A stretch of 64,000 nucleotides of DNA. It comes from Tricholoma matsutake (Eukaryota > Basidiomycota > Agaricomycetes > Agaricales > Tricholomataceae). A model generated the notes under the pieces. The model was not told where the DNA came from and did no database searches. It saw only the letters and a program-made list of their open reading frames with translations. Positions 1 through 12,600 of this stretch are shown here, in pieces. The position numbers and the translations under genes were made by a program. The DNA lies in the NCBI GenBank assembly GCA_026075535.2, contig AP026540.1, positions 3,534,001 through 3,598,000 of the forward strand. Reading direction: 5' to 3'. Numbering within the stretch: position 1 is the stretch's first letter; each line of letters opens with the position of its first letter.

Positions 1-410
1 ACAAAACCTTTTTGGTCCTATCTTGGCATTGTGTACAAAAAATCCTGAAATGCCAGGATAAGTTGTAAGGCTTTAACAGGCAGATTACATCTCAAAATTC
101 CAAAAGACTGTTACATAGTAACTATAAGTTAATCCGCAAATTGTGCTGCTCGCATCTAGGTGCATTGTTTATGTTACTAGATCATGTGTCCTCGCATATG
201 TGTTGTTTACATCTGTTTATCAATGTCACTGAACAATTGGCAACTCACACTATCAAGTCGTCAGTGTCAGCACATGGATCAAGCTGGTACAAATATTAAT
301 CAGAATACAACCACACCACTAGAACTTTCACATCCACTTACTTGAGTCTTTGGTGTTTTACACTAAAGAACAAGAGAATTGCCACAGAGTTACTGCCTCT
401 TAATAACATC
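1..410. other. Intergenic, nothing recognised
   Basis: AT-rich sequence with no convincing coding region, repeat or RNA gene that I can recognise. It lies just left of the 93-bp tandem repeat. Confidence 0.4.
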
Positions 411-686
411 CACTTGGCGTGTACGCTAAGTGGTTTCTTGTTCTCTCATTTCCATCGCTTGGTGTCACCTGTTTGTTGAATATCTTTAGAACACCATATC
501 ATCCACTTGGTGTGTATGCTAAGTGGTTTCTTGTTCTCTCATTTCCATCGCTTGGTGTTGCCTGTTTGTTGAATATCTTTAGAACACCATATCATCCACT
601 TAGCGTGTACACTAAGTGGTTTCTTGTTCTCTCATTTCCATCGCTTGGTGTTGCCTGTTTGTTGAATATCTTTAGAACACCATATC
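411..686. repeat. Tandem repeat, three 93-bp units
   Basis: Three direct copies start at 411, 504 and 597, exactly 93 bp apart, differing by a few transitions (for example CACTTGGCGT versus CACTTGGTGT). The third copy loses similarity near 686. Because 93 is a multiple of three, the array stays open in one frame (419-814) and produces a repetitive 131-codon ORF. I regard that ORF as a by-product of the repeat, not a gene. Confidence 0.85.
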
Positions 687-699
687 TTCACTCATCAGG

Positions 700-1050
700 T
701 TTCCATGAGCCATGCATGTTTTCTTCCTCTTCCACCCCTCTTCTACATGTTTCTTATGCATGTTCTACATGTTCCTTACACGCATCTTCTATGTGTTCCT
801 TACACGTTTTCTAGACATTCCTTATGTGTTTTCTACATGTTCCCTACATGTTCCCTGCTCTGCTCTAGTAGGAGTAGGTGGGGCTGGCTTTGGACTCTGC
901 TGAAACTGTTGGAGTGGGCTGCTGCATTACACTGCTATGCATTCTCTGCTTCACCCTGGTAGAAATAGGCAGGGCCAGCTTTAAACTCTACTGAAACTAT
1001 TGGGGTGGGCTTTTTCTGTCTTACTGTCTATCTCTTTTTACTGTTGAACA
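700..1050. repeat. Low-complexity and imperfect duplicated sequence
   Basis: From about 715 to 860 short motifs such as CTACATGTTCC and CCTTACACG recur irregularly. From about 867 to 1049 two imperfect copies of a roughly 90-bp unit follow (GGGGCTGGCTTTGGAC and GGGCCAGCTTTAAAC). No gene is supported. Confidence 0.45.
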
Positions 1051-1484
1051 CTGCCACAAACCAACTAGCCCTTGAAGAGCTGTTCAGGGACCCCAGCATC
1101 AAGAAAATTGCTGGGCATGCATCATCATAGTTTAAAACCTACTTCCCTCGGATGCACACTTATTATCAGGAAACTCTGGAAGCCCTCCTCAAAGCACATC
1201 CCCATCTCCTACCTGCATTTCCCCATGCTGCTCCAGGAGGGGGTCATATTGCTTGGTGTGCTGCCAGCCCAAATGTTGGTGAATGGTATTGTTTTTAGCT
1301 GTCCTAATTTTTAACAGAAGCTTCTAATTTCAGCAATGTTTTGAGTCAATCTGAAAACTTGAACTTTCTAGTGTGACTGATGATGAAGACTTACCTGAGC
1401 TTATTGATTCCTAGCTGTATATCTAACTCATGTATTGACTTGATTAACATGTAATGGTTTGTTTTCTGGCGTTTTAATACATAT
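1051..1484. other. Intergenic, nothing recognised
   Basis: Small ORFs only, for example an 80-codon plus-strand ORF at 1072-1314 without recognisable similarity. This is the flank into which the first Gypsy element inserted. Confidence 0.35.
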
Positions 1485-1489
1485 CTACA

Positions 1490-1914
1490 TATAAGGGCAA
1501 CCTAAGCCTCTAGCAAAGGGAAATCCAAAGTTAAAATTATACTACATAATACAGGCATTGGGAACACACCTAGCAAAGGGAAATCCAAAGAGAAAACTCT
1601 AAGGATCCCCTTGCTGATGCCCAGTATATGTGAAGACAACAAAAATCAAATATAACCTAAAAATAGAAAAAGGCAGAGATAGGCAGATCAAGGCCACCAA
1701 ATGACATCATACCAAGGGGTATGTGTCGGAAGGGGTACTCCGCCTCTAAATATAAAGTGTCAACATGTACAAACATGATAGCAAGGGAAAATTAGTAATA
1801 AAATCTGGAAAAATCATAGAAAATGAAGAATAGAAGGAAATGAGGTGGGGAAAAATATAGGACAAACATAAAAAATAGGAAAAACACACAGGGCACCCCC
1901 CTAGTCCCCTTACA
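1490..1914 (-). repeat. 3' LTR of Gypsy copy 1
   Basis: 425-bp direct repeat of 7110-7534. Many of the differences between the two LTRs are CpG to TpG or CpA changes, for example ATCCAAAG here against ATCCGAAG in the other LTR, and AAATCTGG against AAATCCGG. The polypurine tract lies at about 1915-1928 (plus-strand pyrimidines). Confidence 0.93.
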
Positions 1915-1925
1915 TCACCCCCTCT

Positions 1926-4900
1926 CTAAGATGCATCGCCCCGATGCATTCAAAATCGCATACAACCAAAGTCTGTGACTTGAATGCGACATGGTGCAGC
2001 AGTATGCCATCAGTGGAATTCCTTGATTAACCGAGGGGCATTTACATCAGACTCTTCAACCCATGAGTTCTCCTCATACCCATAACCCTTCCAATGTACC
2101 AAATACTGGAGTTTTCCTCAACGCAAATGGCTGTCCAAGATTGACTCAACTTCGTATTGGGGTTCTCCCTTGATCACTGTAGGTGGTGGTGGTGGGTGTG
2201 AATGGCGTCCCAGGAATGGATCTGGGGGAGCTGGAAACAATTTGATGACATGGAAGATGGGATGGAGTCTGGACATGGAGGCTGGGAGGCATAGACGATA
2301 GGCATGCATTCCAATGCACTTGACAATGGGGAAAGGTCCCAAGAAGCGATGAGCGAGTTTCTTGGATGGACATGTAGTGGAGACGTCACTGGAGTCAAGA
2401 TAAACTCGATCACCAACCTTGTACTGAGGGGTTGGGGAGTGGTGTTGGTTGTAAAATCGTGCCATGTTGTCCTTCGCCTTTGCTAAGGCTGCCCTTGCCT
2501 CCTCCAAGCTATCCCTCATGTGTTCTGTGAACTCATTCACCATCTCTATGTGTGAGGGAGTTTGGCGGGGTTCAAATCCCATGCGTGGATGTCATCCAGT
2601 GTCTAAGAGGAAAGGGGTCTGTTGAGTGGAAGCATGGACATGGTTGTTGTATCTGAACTCGGCCAAAGGAAGGAGATCATCCCAATCGTCCTGGCATTCA
2701 TTGACAAAGAGGTGGATGTACTGCTACAGTTCCTGGTTGACTCGCTCCATCTGGCCATCAGTTTGTGGGTGATAAGCGGTTGAAGCGAGGAGTTTGATCC
2801 CCAGGAGTCAGTACAGCTCACGAGTGAACTCTGCCATGAACTGAGGGCCACGATCCGAGAGGAAGGCACCAGGAAGTCCATGTAATTTCCACACATGGTG
2901 GAGGTAGAGTCGAGCAGCACCTAGGGCACAGACAGTGGTGTGAGTGGAAATGAAGTGAGCGCATTTTCCCACTGAGTCAACTGTGCACATCACTGCATCA
3001 AACCCATTTGACTCTGGCAATTCCACCACAAATTCAACGCTGATGACATCCCAATGACTCTCTGGAACAGGAAGAGGGTGTAGCTCACCAATAGGCTTGC
3101 AACAAGGAACCTTGGTGTGTAAGCAAAGGTCACAAGTGCAACAATACTGACCAATGAGCCATGACATTTGTGGCCACCAATAGTTCCATGAGGTGAGCTC
3201 CAAGGTCTTCCAGCATCCGGGGTGGCCAGCAATCTGTGAGTCATGGTGTTGGGATATGATGCGCTGGCGAAGGTCTGGGTAATTGGGAACATAGATGCGA
3301 TCCCTGAAATACAACAAGTCCTCCTTTTCAGCCCACTCTGCCACACATAAGGAAAGGGTCGATCCCTTCCTCAGTTCTTTAACAGCTCGGGCGACAACAT
3401 CCTCATGTAAACCGCTACAGTTTGCGCAACGAATGTCACATAGGATGTCCCACTCCTCGCCCTGGGGTGCGATGCCTTCCAGTGCCCAAATGGTGAACAG
3501 GTCTGGCTGCAACAGCACAATGTTTTGGTTGTCACCACTGCCATCCCCATGGTCTGCACATCGGGATAGGGCATCGGTCTTCCCCATGCTGCGACCCGGA
3601 CAGTGGTGCAAGGAGAAGTCGAATCTAGATAGATACAGGGACCAACGAGCTTGACGACGGTTCAATTTCTTGGCCATCATGAAGTACTCGAGATTCTTGT
3701 GATCCATCCAAATTTCCACCTTGTGTTGGGCACCCTCGAGGAAGTGTCGCCACTCCTCAAGCACACGCATTATTGCCAACATCTCCTTGTCATGGATCTC
3801 GTAGTTTCGCTCTACAGCACTAAGGCTTTTGGAGTAGAACGCAACAGGATGCCACTTCTGGTCCTCTGGAGACTGCTGAGACAACACGGCGCCTGTCGCA
3901 AAGTCAGAACTGTCGGCTTCTACACAAAAAGGACGCGAATCGTCAGCAAAGGTAAGGATCGGAGCGGAAGTGACCATCTCCTTAAGCTTTTCGAACGCCT
4001 CCTGTTGTGCATTAACCCACCTCCATGCCTCCTTTCCTGTCAAGTCAAACAGTGGTCATGCATGATGTGAGAAATCCTTGATAAAATGCCAATAGAAATT
4101 GATGAAGCCCAGGAAAGACTGCACCTCCTTCTTGTTCGTGGGCATCGGCCAAGTTGTGACCCTGTTTACCTTGATAGGATCCATCTCCACTTGACCCTCT
4201 GAGATAATCAGGCCAAGGTACTCGATCTTGGTCCTTTCGAACTCGCATTTGTCCTGATGAAGGTAGAGTTTGTACCGTCAAAGTTGCTCTAGGACGAGGC
4301 ATGTGATGCAACAGTGCTCTTCAACCGTGCGAGTGAAGATGAGGATGTCATCGAGATAGATGCAGACAATGCCTTCGAGGATGAGGTCATGTAAGATGTC
4401 GTTCATCATGGTCTGAAAGGTGGCAGGGCTATTAGTAAGGCCAAAGAACATGACAAGCGGTTCAAAAAGACCACGGTTGGTACGAAAGGCTGCCTTCCAC
4501 TCATCTCCCTCCTTTATCCTCACATTATTATAACCCCAACAGACATCAAGCTTGGTGAAGTATCGGGCTCCACGGAGCTGGTTTACAAGTTTGGAGATGA
4601 GGGGTAGTGGGTAGCGATTTTTGACCATGATGTTGTTGAGCCTTCTGTAGTCTTGAACCGGTCAAAGTGAGCCATCCTTCTTCTTGACAAAGAAAAAGGG
4701 AGAGGCCATGGGTGACTTCGATGGTTGAATACGTCCAGAGGCCAGGTGCTTGTCAATGAACTGGTCAAGCTGCCATTGTTCTTCTGGAGAGAGAGGATAG
4801 ACCTTGCAGGATGAAGGGGTTGCACTGGGGGTGAGTTCAATCGTGTGATCCCATGGCTTGCATGCAGGAAGAGAGTCAAATGACTCCTTGGAGAACACGT

Positions 4901-5837
4901 CTTCAAACTCATGGAGATGAGGGAGTAAGAAGTTAGTAGAGGATTTAGCAGCATTGTTTTTGTGGAAGGCCTCGGCGAGGCGTTGGGATATGTTCGATGT
5001 GGCACACACCTCATGTGATGAGCGAATTGCAGTGTAGAAGATCTGATCACCCTCCTCCACTTCCTCTGGGTCCTCATCATCATCATCCAAGTCTGGCATT
5101 AGATCAGGAACCCCTTCCAATTCCACTTCAGGTATAGGCAGGGGTCCAGCACAACACTTCTGAGTACATTGTATTGCCACCTTCTGTCCACGACGTTCTT
5201 GCCTGGCTTCTGTGAAACACGTCTGACAGCGGGATGGACATTGGCTCATGGTAACCTCCCCGGTACGCCAGTTGACCTCTGGGTTATGGTCTCGAAGCCA
5301 TGGATATCCCAAAATCACCTTTTGCTTTCCTAATTGAGTGACAGCAAAAAGGGCATGCTCACTATGATCTTTGTAATGGAGAACCAGGTCTGCAACCTCT
5401 CAGATGGCACCAGCTTCATTTGGGGATCCATCCACATTATATACAGGTATCGGACATGAGAGTGAGTGAGTATTTAGGCGATGTTGTTGTACCAGATGGG
5501 AATTGATGAAGAGACCAGTCGCACCAGAGTCCAGGAGCGCAGAGACACTGAGTATCTGTCCAGTGTCGGTCGTCTGCAGTTCGATGGCTAGGTTTAAGGA
5601 ATGTGCAGAGGGAGTGGATGCCACAATATACTTGCATGGTAGTTTACACTCCCATGATTTAATTTTGGGACGTGGAGTAGAAGGAGAGATGGGGAGAGCA
5701 GGTACATCTTTAGCCAACTTTGAGGGGTCAGAGAGGGGAGCAGTCACAGAAATGGATTCATTCTCCAGGGATTCAACTGACAAGACTTCAAAGCGGTTAT
5801 GGACAGGCAGTGAGGGCATACAATTCACTCGCTGCAA
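1926..5837 (-). pseudogene. Gypsy copy 1 pol polyprotein (PR-RT-RH-IN), nonsense-riddled
   Basis: The frame runs 1,304 codons without a frameshift from the gag overlap to a TAG at 1926. Domains in order: an aspartic protease with the LLDSGATG motif; a reverse transcriptase with the YLDD catalytic motif (IYLDDILIF near 4350); an RNase H region (FCVEADSS, KEMLAI); an integrase with zinc-finger Cys pair CDLCLH and core motifs (LSDRGPQF, TDGQTERVNQ class); and a C-terminal chromodomain-like segment. Stops are at 5400, 4662, 4278, 4056, 2808, 2724, 2592 and 2118. All are TGA except 2724 (TAG). The intact homologous codon is CGA where copy 2 can be compared. The pol frame is -1 relative to gag and overlaps it near 5825-5840. 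I call it a pseudogene because the stops fall within catalytic domains. Confidence 0.92.
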
Positions 5838-7078
5838 ATAGGAAAATCCTGCTCCTCTACAACTTCCAACTTAATCTCCTCTGCAACTTGATCCTTCGCT
5901 TCCTCAACATCTACAAGCGCCAACAAATCTTGCAGGAGTTCATCTTGTCCCTCAGGGGTGAGCATGCGGATATCCTGATGATGGGGACACACTCCAGCCC
6001 TGTGTCCAGGTTCCCCACAACGGTAGCAGAGATCCAACTTACGTGCACGGCTGCAGGCTGCATCAACATCCATTGGTACTGGGACATTGACAGCTGGTGT
6101 GGGAGTTTGACAAACAGGAATGGGGTTAGGGTGGGGGAGGCTTCAATTGAAGGTGTAGGGCATATGAGTGGTAGTTGGAGCACGGAATGCAGCATTAAAT
6201 GCCGCATTTGTGAGTCGGTTCTCGTCACAGAGTGAAGCAGCTTCATACCAAGCAAGGATATCATCGTCCGCTGGGCGCCCTTCCAACATCTGTGCAATCT
6301 GGTCCTGAATTTCTCAGTTGAGCCCCCATCGGAACTTCACCACCACTGGTAACCCACTCCCATATCCTGCCATGTCCACCAAATCCTTGAACTCATCAAT
6401 ATAGTTGTCCATGGATCGATGTCCCTGGTGGTAAGCGGATGACTCAAGTTGTGTCACTGCTCGGTGGTGTTCATTGAGGGGGCAGAAGTGGCATACAAAC
6501 TCAGCTCGAAAGTCACCCCAAGTGGAGAAAGGTAGAGAACCAAGTTCTTTAGTTTGACGTAGGATACGGTCCACATAGAGATAGGCGCATTCAGATTTCA
6601 TGTATGTGAAGGCCCAATAAATTTTTGCAGCCTCATCGACAAATTGATGCGACTGGAGACTAATGTATAACTCACAGGAATTAAGGAATGCATGTCCCTG
6701 CGCACATGCACCATTAAATTCGGTGGGGGGGGACGGTTTGATCTGGGCATGTTCCTTAGTGGACACGTTTGGCAAAATGTCGTTGTTGGGTGTGCTTGGA
6801 GTCGTAAAGGGGGAACTATTGGTCGTAGGGTTAGCCTGGAGGGTCCTGATGAAGTTTTCAATCGTAGATTTAAGCGAGTCGATTTGCGCATGCATTCTGG
6901 AAACATCGCTTTCAAGCACGTCGAAGCGTTCTGATGTGTCCATGTTGCTAGGGAGTGCATTTGGCGAAAATGGTGGCGTAATAAAGGCAAGATTATCTGG
7001 AACAGTGTGTAGGGACTCTGTGGAGCTTTGGGAAGCATCGTCCAGTCCGTACCTGCCTATCTTGGGCAGCGTGTTCAT
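5825..7078 (-). pseudogene. Gypsy copy 1 gag with CCHC zinc knuckle
   Basis: The gag polyprotein would form the virus-like particle. An N-terminal Ser/Pro-rich part is followed by a retrotransposon-gag region (AKIYWAFTYM, AEFVCHF) and a C-terminal CCHC knuckle, CYRCGEPGHRAGVC. One in-frame TGA at 6314 interrupts it, in a context that fits CGA. The apparent start at 7078 is suspicious. In copy 2 the same site reads TCGCGAAC, and two CpG transitions would turn that into TCATGAAC, creating the ATG. The conserved start is more likely the methionine of the MDTSERFD motif about 45 codons downstream. Confidence 0.85.
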
Positions 7079-7109
7079 GATTTTCGGGCCTTAGGGGAGA
7101 GTTTTCTAC

Positions 7110-7534
7110 TATAAGGGCAACCTAAGCCTCTAGCAAAGGGAAATCCGAAGTTAAAATTATACTACATAATACAGGCATTGGGGACACACCTAGCAAAGGG
7201 AAATCCAAAGAGAAAACTCTAAGGATCCCCTTGCTGATGCCCAGTATATGTGAAGACGACAAGAATCAAATATAACCTAAAAATAGAAAAAGGCAGAGAT
7301 AGGCGGATCAAGGCTGCCGAATGACATCATACCAAGGGGTATGTGTCGGAAGGGGTACTCCGCCTCTAAATATAAAGTGTCAACATGTACAAACATGATA
7401 ACAAGGGAAAATTAGTAATAAAATCCGGAAAAATCATAGAAAATGAAGAATAGAAGGAAATGAGGTGGGGAAAAATATAGGACAAACATAAAAAATAGGA
7501 AAAACACACAGGGCACCCCCCTAGTCCCCTTACA
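7110..7534 (-). repeat. 5' LTR of Gypsy copy 1
   Basis: 425-bp LTR bounded outside by the CTACA target duplication and inside by the start of the gag leader (GTAGAAAACTCTCC in sense). It keeps several CpGs lost in the other LTR. Confidence 0.93.
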
Positions 7535-7539
7535 CTACA

Positions 7540-7811
7540 TCCAGTTCATGGTTTGGACCACTTGAGAACCAGAACCTGACTGTTTTGAACCAAACCAATG
7601 GTCCAGTCCAAGGTTCACTATAATCTATGGACCGAACCAATAGTCCAGTTCTGGGTTCTCCAAAATCCCTTAAAGATCCAGACCAAACCAAACCTTACCA
7701 TCCCTACTACCACAACTGCAAACCATAATGAGAAACCTAAGAAAACTAAATAAAGCAAATACCAGGGGGCAGCATCACGCAACTTGCAAACACTGAACAC
7801 TATTGACCCAG
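7540..7811. other. Intergenic; GGTCC-rich degenerate repeat
   Basis: Between the Gypsy element and the next TIR. Motifs such as AATGGTCCAGTCC and ATAGTCCAGTTC recall the hAT-like family A elements further right, but I could not find matching termini. No gene is seen. Confidence 0.35.
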
Positions 7812-7994
7812 CAGATTCTTCACAACACATGACTTTCGGAAAATGCTGTTGCTGGAACTTTTTGCTTGAGTGTTGTAGCCTTCTTACATAATACAGTTTT
7901 CACATTGATACTGAGACTGTAGGAGACAGTCAGACTAAAGCATGGTAAAAGGTTTTCTCACAGACCACAACTTCAATGCACTATCATATTACTG
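7812..7994 (+). repeat. Left terminal inverted repeat of the 5.2-kb element
   Basis: About 183 bp matching the reverse complement of 12857-13059. It has lost some CpGs kept by the right arm (GAGTGTTG here, GAGCGTTG there), and a short segment is missing. Confidence 0.75.
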
Positions 7995-8576
7995 CGCGAC
8001 TGGCAAAACTTGTGAATTTGGTCATGTTTGTACTTTGATTTATTTTGAATGGGAGATCTTCTGCAAGCCATTCCTCAACAACCATGCTACATTTTGGCAT
8101 GATTCTGTAGTCTATATTATGCTACTAGCTGAGCTCTAGAGCTCCACACAATATTCTTATTTTTTAGTTGATCTGTGAAAATTAGGTTGACCCTTGCCAA
8201 TTATGTGTGTGTGCAAACAATATATCTCAAGCAATAATGGTCAGAAAAACAAGCTGAGAGTGGTACAGTGTCAAGGGTACTCTAGGTGAGGATGTCCCCT
8301 GCAAATAATTGAGGTTGTGAGTCACTAGTTCTTGAGATATTGTTTGCACACACAAATAATTGGGGTCAACCTAATTTTCACAGATCAACTAAAAAATAAG
8401 AATATTGTGTGGATCTCTAGAGCTCAGCTAGTAGCATAAGATAGACTACAGAATCATGCCAAAATGTGGCATGGTCGTCGAGGAATGGCTTGCAGAAGAT
8501 CTCCTATTCAAAATAAATCAAAGTACAAACATGACCAAATTTACAAGTTTTGCCAGTCGCACAGTAATATTGGGAG
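7986..8576. mobile_element. Foldback MITE, about 590 bp
   Basis: Two long inverted arms: about 7986-8233 and about 8331-8576. The termini read ATATTACTGCGCGACTGG on the left and, reverse-complemented, ATATTACTGTGCGACTGG on the right. It has no coding capacity. It sits exactly where the left TIR of the larger element breaks off. The sequence after it (GGGAGTGGGCAAT) resumes similarity to the right TIR, so the MITE inserted into the TIR. The target site itself contains ATATTACTG, so the exact border and target duplication are ambiguous. Confidence 0.72.
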
Positions 8577-9626
8577 TGGGCAATCCCCGCATATCGCCAA
8601 AAGTGCTTGGCAATGCCACGTGATGCGCGCGCGCCATTTGATGCTCCAACAAGTGACCCAAGCAATTTCAAGTGGGCACAAAAGCACCACTGGCTCGGAG
8701 TCACTTTCAAGATCATTTAATATATATGTACAATAGTTCTGTTATGCTAGATGATCAATAAAAGCTCTTGAATATACATATCTCAGCAAACACCAACCAA
8801 AAACCCCCTTCAAATAGGCTGAAAACTCAAACCTATAGAACCCTTTGTATACTGATCATACAGCTAAGGTCCTGGAGGCAACCCTTACTGATTTTTTGTG
8901 CTCTTCACGTCTCTGGAGGCCGTTTTTCTAAAATAGTGCTTCTTCATCATGAAACACCTCATTTTGGGGTAGAATTTGCTGATTTAAATGGTTCAAATTA
9001 AAAAATTCGAATTTTTGTGTCCAGAGGCTTATAGAGCACAAAATTCCGTTTGGACCACTCTCTCACACCTAAGCAATCCGTATACTCTATGCTGAGTTCT
9101 ATTCCTCAGAAGGGTTACCCACCACTGTAGTGTGTTCCCATGGTCATATGTGGCAACAACATGCCGAAACTGCATGGTACAAGCATGTCATTTCATATAT
9201 CATGGTGGACAAACCACCCAGACTCATTTCTCCCTACCCTAACAGTTGTGTTACATTCATACAGATCTATTCAGTCTTTTGTAGTCCTCAACAAAGCAGA
9301 CCCACTTGGGTGGTGCCAAGTTGAGAAAGGGGGTGCACATCCTATGACTGCCCCATTCCAGACAACCATGTGGACCTGGAATTAGTACATTTCTGTAGAT
9401 ACCTTCACCATTATATCCAAGTTTGTAGATACACATTCTCTTTCAAGTCTGGGCAGTTGTGGACCAGATCAAAGATGGGTGGTTATACAATACCATCTGG
9501 CGAAGAAGACAATCCAATATATTACTGTAACCATATTTCTGCAATTTTCCACCAAAGGTACCCAAATTACATTATATTTGCATGCTCTTAAAACTAATAA
9601 TAATCAAATCTAGATTATTCAACAAC
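8577..9626. other. Interior of TIR element, non-coding as far as seen
   Basis: The first bases resemble the inner edge of the right TIR, then similarity fades. Only short ORFs without recognisable similarity are present (for example 8768-9001 and 9130-9385). It may contain the promoter or 5' leader of the downstream ORF. Confidence 0.35.
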
Positions 9627-12600
9627 ATGCCACCAAAAGCAGCCACTGCTTCCTGAAAGAAGAATATAGCTGGATTCAATGCAGCCAGACTGGACCTACC
9701 AACCCAACATCTCACTTCCAATCTTGATGGTGGAAACAATGAACTTGCAGCCCAGCTTTCAGAGGCAAAGGCCACTATTGACACATTGCAAGCATCCAAA
9801 CTGGCATTATCTAATCAAGTGTCTTTATTGGAGGCTGAGCTTTCCAAGGCTTTGGAGGTTTTAAAAGTAGAACAATCTTGATCAGCTGAGCTTTACCAAT
9901 GTTTCCATGTTGAACGTTGTGCACATCAGCATGGTGCAGCTCACAAGGATTTTCTTGAAAGTAAAATAGAAATCCTTCAGGTGACTAATGCACAGCATCT
10001 TGCTGAACAAAAGCAGCTAATTCATGATACTACTTCATGTGGTGAAAGTCTGGCACAGCTTGAAAAGAAGCACTCCAATCTACAGGATCAACTTTTCCAT
10101 ACTATGGATCAGTCTCAGATAGAGCTGGCTAAGGCTAAAGGAAAGCTTGCTCTGGCACAGAAAAATCTCAAACAATCATGATCTCAGGCTGCTTATTTTT
10201 CAAAGTGTTGTGAGAATGCTACTACACTTCAACAGAAGGCTGTAATCCAGGCAAGAGAGAAGGCTCAACAACAGGCCATTCATGAAAAATCCACACATTC
10301 ACTTTTACACAATGGTGTTTACACCCAGGAAACTCAGAATCTTATTCATCTACTTGTCAAAGCTGGCTGTTCAAAAGAATATGTTAGTACAGTGATTACA
10401 GCCATTTTGAAAAGTGCTGGAATTATGACAAAAGGATCCATTAGCTGTCGGACTGTTTCACATATTCTTATGGAAGGATATGTTGCTAGCCAAATTCAAC
10501 TTGGCTTTGAAATGGCTGAAGCTGAAACACTAACAGGAAGTGGAGATGGTACTAGTCATCAGAATGTGCAGTATTATTCACGGCATATCAATCTGAAGGC
10601 TAGTGACTATGAATCATCTGATGGAGAAAAACAGCATGTCACACAGTTTTTGGGCATTACTCCATCCTTTGATAGCTCTAGCGAAGAGTCAATCAAGGAT
10701 TGGAACTTGGTGCTTGATTCTGTTGTTGATTTATATAATCGCTCACCCTTGGGAAAACAACATGGATCACTTCTATGTACAGTCAATATCTTTGCCAAAC
10801 TGGTTGGAATGATGACAGATCATTGTGCAAAGGAAAAGAAGGATGCTCATATGCTGGAGGAGCTCAAAATGTCTGCTGCTTTACAGAAATTGGGTGAACA
10901 AAAGATTCTTGATTCTGATAATCAAGAACTTGTGCCAAAGTTCTATGCAAAATACCGTGAGGTTGTTCCAAAGTCTGGTGGAACTGGTGCATGGAATGCT
11001 TTGCCTCTTGAAACACAGCAAGCTCATTTAGCAAGAATGTCTGAAGATCTTGTTATTGATCTAGGAAAGGATGTTTATGAAATGATGTCTGATGAGGAAA
11101 AATGACATCTGACATACTTTGTTTGGGCTGGCTGTGGTTGCCACAAGGATTTGAATAGTGTTTGGGGTGGATATATTGCAATGTCCAAATGGTGGGAGGA
11201 GCACAAGCAAACACCTCCTATTCTACTTGCAAACCATGACAATGCTGCTGTTCTTGCTGATATGGTATCTGATAGTAATACAATCACACCAGCACAAGAA
11301 CGAGCATTTGAAACTACAGCACATGGAGGAATCAAAGCAACTCAATTGGCAGGTGCACTTTTCAATCACAAGGATGACAAAAAAGGGCATCACAATATAT
11401 TTTGCTTCTGGGCAAGAAAATGTTGGGGGTGTCCTGATACATCCAATACATGTTTTGGATCATACTGTGACAGTGCAAGTGCTATTTTAGCCCCATCTTT
11501 CACAATTTACAGCATATCTCAAATATTACCGACTTCGAAAAGCACAAAGAAGTTCAACCATATGGAGCAGAACTTCTGGAATGCAATTCATGATATTCCT
11601 ACCCTTTCTGAGCTTGCTGTCTTATCACTCTATACTCAATCAATCTCTCATCCATATATGCAAAGAGTTTGTACTCCTGGACAGAATGCACTTGAACTTG
11701 GTCCATACCATGCCAAGGTATTAGATCATATAGGAGAGATAATTCATAATCCTCATTTGCTCATTGGACCATCTCCTTCATTTACAACTGCAGCACTCGA
11801 TGGACAAAACTGGAATTCACCCAAAATCTTTGAAGCTGTTCATGAAAAAGTTTCCACATTTCCTCATATTCGTGGACTTCTTACTGCCTTCTTCGAAGGA
11901 GCAGAGGAGACATGGAAACAATTTACATCTGAGTTTGCACCTGGTGGACTAACTGATCAGTCTACAGTAGAAGAGAAGGAACTTGCATGGATGCCAGCAA
12001 CAAATGATGTCAATGAAGGTGCACTTGGTGCTTTTCGCATTCAAATGTGAATGAAGCCCCAGCTTACATGACAAATTATAATGCACTTGCAATGTTTGAA
12101 CGCAATAATACTCAAAACTTCATGAATGCATTATTTACAGAACCTGGAGATTTCAAGTTTCTTTGTGGGCAGGCTCATGCATATAAAGGAAAAGATCAGA
12201 CCAAACAAAAGGAAATGGTTCTATGTCAACAAGAAAAAAATGAGAAGCGAGAGGAGGCTGCAAATAAATGGAAGGAAGCAGCAGCATGACAAAAAAGGAA
12301 ATTGAGGAACTTCAGTTGGAGTTGGACAAGGATCAGATACAGAAGATGGTAGGAAATGATCTCAGAAAACAACTTGGAGCATTTAGGAATGTGGGTGCTC
12401 CCAATCTTGACAAAGTATCTGCAAGAGCCAAAGTTGGAGACCTTAAAATTGCCCTTACTGGTGCAATTTTGTCTTTGGAAGCAGGGGAGTGGCATTTGCC
12501 TGATCATCAGATGGGAGAGGAAATAGGTGATGAAATTAGTGTGGAAGATCCAGAGGATGAAGGGGAGTTCATTGACTTGAATGTGGTTGAAGATGATGGT

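Larger units (their letters stand above)
1490..7534 (-). mobile_element. Full-length Ty3/Gypsy LTR retrotransposon (copy 1), inactivated
   Basis: A complete 6,045-bp element on the minus strand. It has two 425-bp LTRs (1490-1914 and 7110-7534) and a 5-bp target duplication CTACA at 1485-1489 and 7535-7539. In sense orientation the LTR starts TGTAAGGGG and ends CCCTTATA. A purine-rich tract lies directly upstream of the 3' LTR. Inside are gag (retrotransposon-gag region plus CCHC knuckle) and pol (protease, reverse transcriptase, RNase H, integrase and a C-terminal chromodomain-like segment). The domain order PR-RT-RH-IN defines Ty3/Gypsy. No frameshift is seen inside pol, but about nine stop codons interrupt gag and pol; eight are TGA explained by CGA to TGA. 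Confidence 0.95.

Noticed and set aside
419..814. 131-codon repetitive ORF
   Set aside because: It is open only because the tandem repeat unit is 93 bp, a multiple of three. No start context, domain or codon signal supports a gene.
3295..4070. Plus-strand ORFs across the Gypsy pol region (for example 3295-3654, 3651-4070)
   Set aside because: They are antisense shadows of the minus-strand polyprotein.
7545..7720. GGTCC-rich sequence as another hAT-like family A MITE
   Set aside because: No TAGTGTT termini or 8-bp duplication could be found.
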